Below, piece after piece: positions 60,001 through 64,000 of a stretch of DNA of 64,000 bases. Positions within the stretch are counted from its first letter, which is position 1; every line of letters begins with the position of its first letter. The position numbers and the translations under genes are program-made. The stretch comes from Acanthopleura granulata. Lineage: Eukaryota > Mollusca > Polyplacophora > Chitonida > Chitonidae. The stretch lies in the NCBI GenBank assembly GCA_016165875.1, contig JABBOT010000080.1, forward strand, positions 13,670,133 to 13,734,132. Reading direction: 5' to 3'. The notes under the pieces were generated by a model. That model made no database searches, was not told where the DNA came from, and saw only the letters and a list, made by a program, of their open reading frames with translations.

Positions 60001-63000
60001 AGGGCCAAGAACTCACTGTCTGACAGATTGAGATTCCGTCCCCAGTTCAGTAAAAGGAAATATCTCAAAACGTGGCAGATGAATCCACTTTTCCTTCCAT
60101 AACGATCAAAATAGTTCATCTGACGATCTGTGAATCAGGAACAAAATTGTAGACTACAACAGAGATGAAAATGTCCTAGTCATAACCAATTACCATACAT
60201 CTCATCTCAAATTTTACCCCAAAATGTGAATTTTTACAGGCAACAGTGTTACAAAATCTCATTTTTGGTGCTGAAAAAACATTTCTCAAGAAATCATTCC
60301 TTTCAAACAAACCTGAAAACAACAATAGAATTCTCAGAGTCAAACAAAATAAGTCAATTACTATAAATCTTCAACCTTTTCAACCATCTAAGCAGTGTTT
60401 AAAGGCTAATTTATGCAGACAGTAGTTGTAAAAATGAAGCCAAAAATGATCTGTTTGCGTTGTGACAGATATAAGCTTCATAAAATTATAGGAATTATTA
60501 CTCTGTACCCAACAGTTCTCTAAGAAAATACTGAAATATTGTTTTCAGCAGCAGAGGAAACGGTTGAAGAATTAGGGCAGTCATGGTAAAAATTTTAGAT
60601 TATTTAGGGTACCGACACAGCTCTTCACAATATGGTCCCTCATGACAAAAACTGAATATATTATAGCCCAGAATGCAGCTTTCAACGCCCTGTGTTTGTG
60701 AGAGCTAAAGAGCCAATTATGAACTTAGGAACACTGAAAGTGTTTCAAAGGTTATTTGCACTGACTAGGCATAGGGTGAAGCCTGGAGTAAGTTTTCACA
60801 GTAGTTTCAAAGATACACTGTACAATGGTAGCATGCCAAACATAAACTCTTTAACGTGAAAATGTAGGTCAACAGTAAGTCGATCAGAAAAAGTCTGTAC
60901 TCACCGGGTTCCAGGTAAGTCATGATCCTATGAAAGAACCTCAAGTTCTGAAAGATTTTGTCCTGTCTGATGTATGTGACAGAGGGGATGTTCAAGTTTC
61001 TAGGCACCGCATGCACCTTAGGAGGAAGACAATATGTTAGTATCAAGAGGTATATTTTCGTTATCTACAGCAGAAATGCTGAACACATTTTCACCCTTTA
61101 AACCCACAGCTTGATGTCGAAGTGTTGCCTCCGTCAAATAAGTAAGCATTAGATGAAACAAACTTCTACATTTCATTTTCCACTTAATGTATTCTCATTT
61201 AGTACGTAGATTTTAATACACAACAAAGTACCTGTGACCACCACTAAAGTGGTCATTGTGTGTTTGTCCAGCCCGTAGCGGCTTCCTCTCCCGACGTACG
61301 TGGGAAGATCCACCAGCAACCTGTGGATTGTCGTGGGCTTCACCAGGCTACACCCGGTTTAGCCCCATCATAATGTTGGCCGTCATCGCATAATTAAAAT
61401 ATTCTTGAGTGCAGTTTAAAACATCAATCAAATAAATAAACCAATAAACATGCATTTTGGTTTTCAGACTATTCGTTCAACATTGTTGGTCAAATGGTAA
61501 CATGACATGCTTGTATCTGTAATCGCAGTCTTCACTAAGCTTCACTGAGTCCAGAAAAATGTCAGGATCTCTGTATTGATTTGTTATGCAGTTAACTGTG
61601 TGAATATTGTGCCTCACATTTAAACAGTTTCAGTCTGCCGGCAACCTGCAGATGGCTGTGGATTTCCCCTGAGCTCTGCCCAGTTTCCTCCCACCCTACC
61701 AGTTGCCGTCGTCGTAAAAGTGAAACATTCTCGAGTGAGGCGTAAAACACCAATCAAATAAATAAATAAATTAAATAGTTTCGGTAAGTTTTAAATGGAT
61801 CTAGTCCAAATCTACTGCCACAAAGCAGTCAGTTTAGGTGAAGGTCTTTTATGTATATAAAAACAAACAAATTTTGAGGATTCCATGTTTTTATCTTTTG
61901 AAGATGTGAAGCCATGTACATAGAATTATAATAAAAACTATGGTACTCAATGTAATGTTTATGGAGGAGGGGCAATATGAACAGATTCATGTGATTTGGA
62001 ATTTTTAAAAGAATCAAGAAGAGAATCAGATTTCCATTGAAAGCAAAGCAGTGACAGCTTACCGCGGCTTTGAGAAACCGCCCGCGTGAGCAGCCCCCAT
62101 ACTCCATCACCCGATCCTCTCGACAGGGTAACAGCATCCTGTAGATAAAGGCTCGTAACTCTGACAAGGTTATCTCAGCACATGGTCCTGCAGTGTCCTC
62201 CAGCAGGACACGGTGCCAGTAGAAGTTGTTGTGCATGGCAATGACGCTGGCAGGGAAATTGCCCTGCTCTACACCATGACTCAGCAGGTCAGTGGCTGGA
62301 CCCTTGTGGATAGGCTGGTCAGCTGCCTGGTTGAGATTGTAGAACTGACGAGAATAGCGCACAGCATTCCGGAATTTCGCATCTCGCTTCTGGAAAGCAA
62401 AGATAGCAAATCAGTCTTTGTGGACAAAAATGAGGTGTAGGGTTTAATGTTGCTTTCAACAATATTTGGATCAATAGTATTTGACACCACTGTGCTTCAG
62501 CCTCATCCATATAGTCCAAAAAGTCCAATCTTAATTTCCATTTTAATCACTGCAAAAGAATGCCAAAAAATAATGAAGACAATAACTGGAATCAACACGA
62601 AACGGCATTTTACATGATGTGTACCTTGTTTAAATGTGGTCTGTTCTTTTAAGTCTTATGCACAACCCTGCTAATGACTAAACCCAAGTCTCCTGTTACC
62701 AAGGCAGGTGTTTTACTCTCCCAGCCTTCAGTGTTCACAAACAGAGAGGTAATGAGACCTGCGGATATCTACTTGATAAAGACTTAGTACAGGGAATGCA
62801 ACATAATTACTTACAGATTATGACAACATAATAAATCTATAACCATACATACACTCATAAGGCTGCCAACCAAGTTTTGCCAGTAGTTTGTTATTTTTCC
62901 ACTCACTTGTACTGCTTCACCTAGGGCCTATATTTTATACATAGTCAGTAGCATACATAAGGGTTACAGCTTTTTACAAGAAGAAAGTTATGAACATATG

Positions 63001-64000
63001 TAGGTCAACCAACCAGGTGTGTTGCCAGTACGGGGTGGTTTTCCACTCGCTTGTACTGCCTGACCCAGCCAGCTATATTCTCTATGTTCCGTCGCCCCTG
63101 GATGTCCAGTTTGTACAGAAGTTCCTCCTTGCCTCGGACATGCATGAATTTCCCTGTAAAATCATTTCCTCCCACAATGCTCAGTTCAATAAGCTCTGAA
63201 TGGTCCTGAAACTGGAAAAAGTATGTTAACATGTATTATCATTGGATTGGGTTTGTTGTTTAAATGCAAGATAATTTGGTAAAGATTATGGAAAAAAGTA
63301 TATCTCATTTTATTTATTTATTATTTGCTTATTTATTCATCTATTTATTTCATGGACTGTGGTGGTATCCAATATTACCAGACAAGGTAATTACCATAAA
63401 CATTTCAGACATACTGAATGGTACATTATTTATTCATTTAATTATACATGTATTCAGTGAGGTGTGGTGGTATCACATTTGCTTTGTCTGATTTCCTTAC
63501 TGTCCAAAGCTCAATACTATTATTGCAGAAGTGAATCATTCTGAAGATTAGAATAAAACACCAACAAAATAAAAACAATTAATTACTTCCAGTTATAAAA
63601 ACATTAAAAATAAACTGTATTCAACACTGTAATCTTGTATAGTTACCCCCATCATTCTGAGGAGTCTGGACTCTGCAATCACACCAACCACCAGTCGCAG
63701 TGGTTTCTCTGTGAACAGCGCAGCTCCTCCCAAACACAAGTCATTATTAAGGTCAAACAGATCATGGGAAATGAAACAGCTTCCGCGAAAGATACAGAAA
63801 TCCGAGTCGTTGCTCAAAACAGCGAAGGCTTTCTGCCTGCTGACCAGGGCTTTGGCGATGGTCAGATCTGCTTCCCCTGAGACACACTGGTGGACTTCAC
63901 AGCCGCAACGGCATAGAGTCCTTATTAACTGTGGCTCAAGGAGGACTGGGCGAATACAGCTGGCGTCGGGCAAATCCTGCACAGCTCTCATCCCTCGACA
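56896..64000 (-). CDS. Asteroid/XPG-like (FEN-superfamily) nuclease-domain protein, 5'-truncated
   Basis: Seven minus-strand exons, 64000-63647, 63211-63014, 62389-62063, 61016-60905, 60127-59904, 59006-58880 and 57035-56896, join in phase to give about 490 residues. The first exon runs off the window. SGEADLTIAKALVSRQKAFAVL followed by SNDSDFCIF is the XPG-I/asteroid signature, and VGGNDF follows in the next exon. The Glu/Asp, paired Asp and GND Asp correspond to FEN-type metal-binding acidic residues, so the visible half of the site is intact. The remaining helical C-terminal half (FYNLNQAADQ, MLLPCREDRVMEYGG, LEPDRQMNYFDRYG, ending VFYFDDRW) is not a domain I can name. Nearest families are asteroid (ASTE1) and FAM120 'constitutive coactivator of PPARgamma'; which one is unresolved. 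The N-terminal XPG-N region is outside the window. Confidence 0.8.
57036..58879 (-). other. Intron F-G of the asteroid-like gene
   Basis: Contains SINE fragments (57095-57150 and 57235-57318). Several short frames on both strands show no domain. Confidence 0.55.
57235..57318 (-). mobile_element. SINE family C fragment
   Basis: The minus strand carries gtgcgagttcaaacccggcc, then tcaggcagagaattcagatt, resembling the B-box region of the copy at 46335-46478. Confidence 0.5.
58880..59006 (-). CDS. Asteroid-like gene, exon F
   Basis: The acceptor is tttggtgacag and the donor is GATGAAG|GTGAGT. Encodes DVYRHAYLFLAHLLYLTDEV and SGCSWTAFHTCSEDE. Confidence 0.83.
59664..59700 (-). mobile_element. SINE family A, tail fragment
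   Basis: Only ttatttgattggtgttttt with its ATTT tail remains. Confidence 0.55.
59904..60127 (-). CDS. Asteroid-like gene, exon E
   Basis: The acceptor is gattcacag and the donor is TTTCAG|GTTTGT. Encodes DRQMNYFDRYGRKSGFICHV and a hydrophobic helix ending in ANWFQ. Confidence 0.83.
60128..60904 (-). other. Intron D-E of the asteroid-like gene
   Basis: AT-rich; no repeat or additional exon recognised. Confidence 0.55.
60905..61016 (-). CDS. Asteroid-like gene, exon D
   Basis: The acceptor is cttcctcctaag and the donor is CCCG|GTGAGT. Encodes VHAVPRNLNIPSV, then FQNLRFFHRIMTYLEP. Confidence 0.82.
61233..61443 (+). mobile_element. SINE family A
   Basis: Contains cccgtagcggcttcctctcc, gtgggaagatccaccagcaa, cataatgttggccgtcatcg and taaaacatcaatcaaataaa. 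Intronic, antisense to the host gene. Confidence 0.88.
61632..61783 (+). mobile_element. SINE family A, 5'-truncated
   Basis: gccggcaacctgcagatggc through ggcgtaaaacaccaatcaaa, with an AAAT tail. Intronic, in the same intron as the previous copy. Confidence 0.88.
62063..62389 (-). CDS. Asteroid-like gene, exon C
   Basis: The acceptor is ttgctttccag and the donor is GCCGCG|GTAAGC; 109 codons, phase 0 at both ends. Encodes KRDAKFRNAVRYSRQFYNL, then HNNFYWHRVLLED and YRMLLPCREDRVMEYGG. Confidence 0.85.
62390..63013 (-). other. Intron B-C of the asteroid-like gene
   Basis: No repeat or additional exon recognised. Confidence 0.55.
63014..63211 (-). CDS. Asteroid-like gene, exon B
   Basis: The acceptor is tactttttccag|TTTCAG; an alternative six bases later (tttcag|GAC, start 63205) is also in phase. 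Encodes LIELSIVGGNDFTGKF, then the KLDIQGRRNIENIAGW helices. The donor is CACCTG|GTTGGT. Confidence 0.78.
63647..64000 (-). CDS. Asteroid-like gene, exon A (truncated at window edge)
   Basis: Open through position 64000. Carries the XPG-I core (SGEAD, then SNDSDF). The donor is ATGGGG|GTAACT in phase 0. Confidence 0.82.

Overview
This is eukaryotic, intron-rich nuclear DNA. It looks like a lophotrochozoan, most likely a mollusc such as a bivalve, though a brachiopod is possible. The grounds are long AT-rich introns, frequent acatgta motifs, many tRNA-derived SINEs whose 3' end reads gcgtaaaacaccaatcaaataaat, and many minisatellites. The organism call is an inference. Three protein-coding genes can be assembled with consistent GT-AG junctions and reading phases. 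Most short open frames elsewhere fall in introns, repeats or intergenic DNA and are not genes.

Layout. 1-18294: AT-rich DNA, presumed to be the long intron upstream of the first Ski exon seen here. It holds two CpG-rich patches (about 5.8-6.07 and 10.78-11.10 kb), a decayed 37-bp repeat (8.85-9.14 kb) and a SINE beside the exon. 18295-21877 (+): six 3' coding exons of a Ski/SnoN-family co-repressor, about 396 residues ending in a coiled coil; the N-terminal Ski/Sno/Dac part lies outside the window. 21878 to about 29.65 kb: probable long 3' UTR, containing a 35-bp minisatellite (27.47-28.0 kb) whose units carry NF-kappaB-like sites. About 29.9-31.16 kb: a partly decayed 36-bp minisatellite. 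About 31-46 kb: intergenic DNA with clearly more CpG, packed with SINEs and satellite arrays of about 155, 45 and 37 bp. 47.39-48.23 kb: a 70-bp minisatellite directly abutting the stop codon of the next gene. 48234-51601 (-): four exons of a FAAP20 orthologue (Fanconi anaemia core complex), including the UBZ zinc finger and the C-terminal Trp. 52.0-56.9 kb: a SINE, two 34-bp arrays and the probable 3' UTR of the third gene. 56896-64000 (-): seven exons of an asteroid/XPG-like nuclease-family protein, truncated at the window edge.

How the genes fit together. Ski is a nuclear antagonist of TGF-beta/BMP-SMAD signalling. FAAP20 supports FANCA in DNA crosslink repair. The third gene is a PIN/FEN-type nuclease-fold protein. 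They do not form an operon. From general knowledge, SKI and FAAP20 are also neighbours on human chromosome 1p36, so the linkage looks ancient, although the orientation here is convergent. The most unusual aspect is the repeat architecture: each gene has minisatellites downstream of its stop codon, most with a 34-37 bp period, and two arrays show an eight-unit higher-order duplication.
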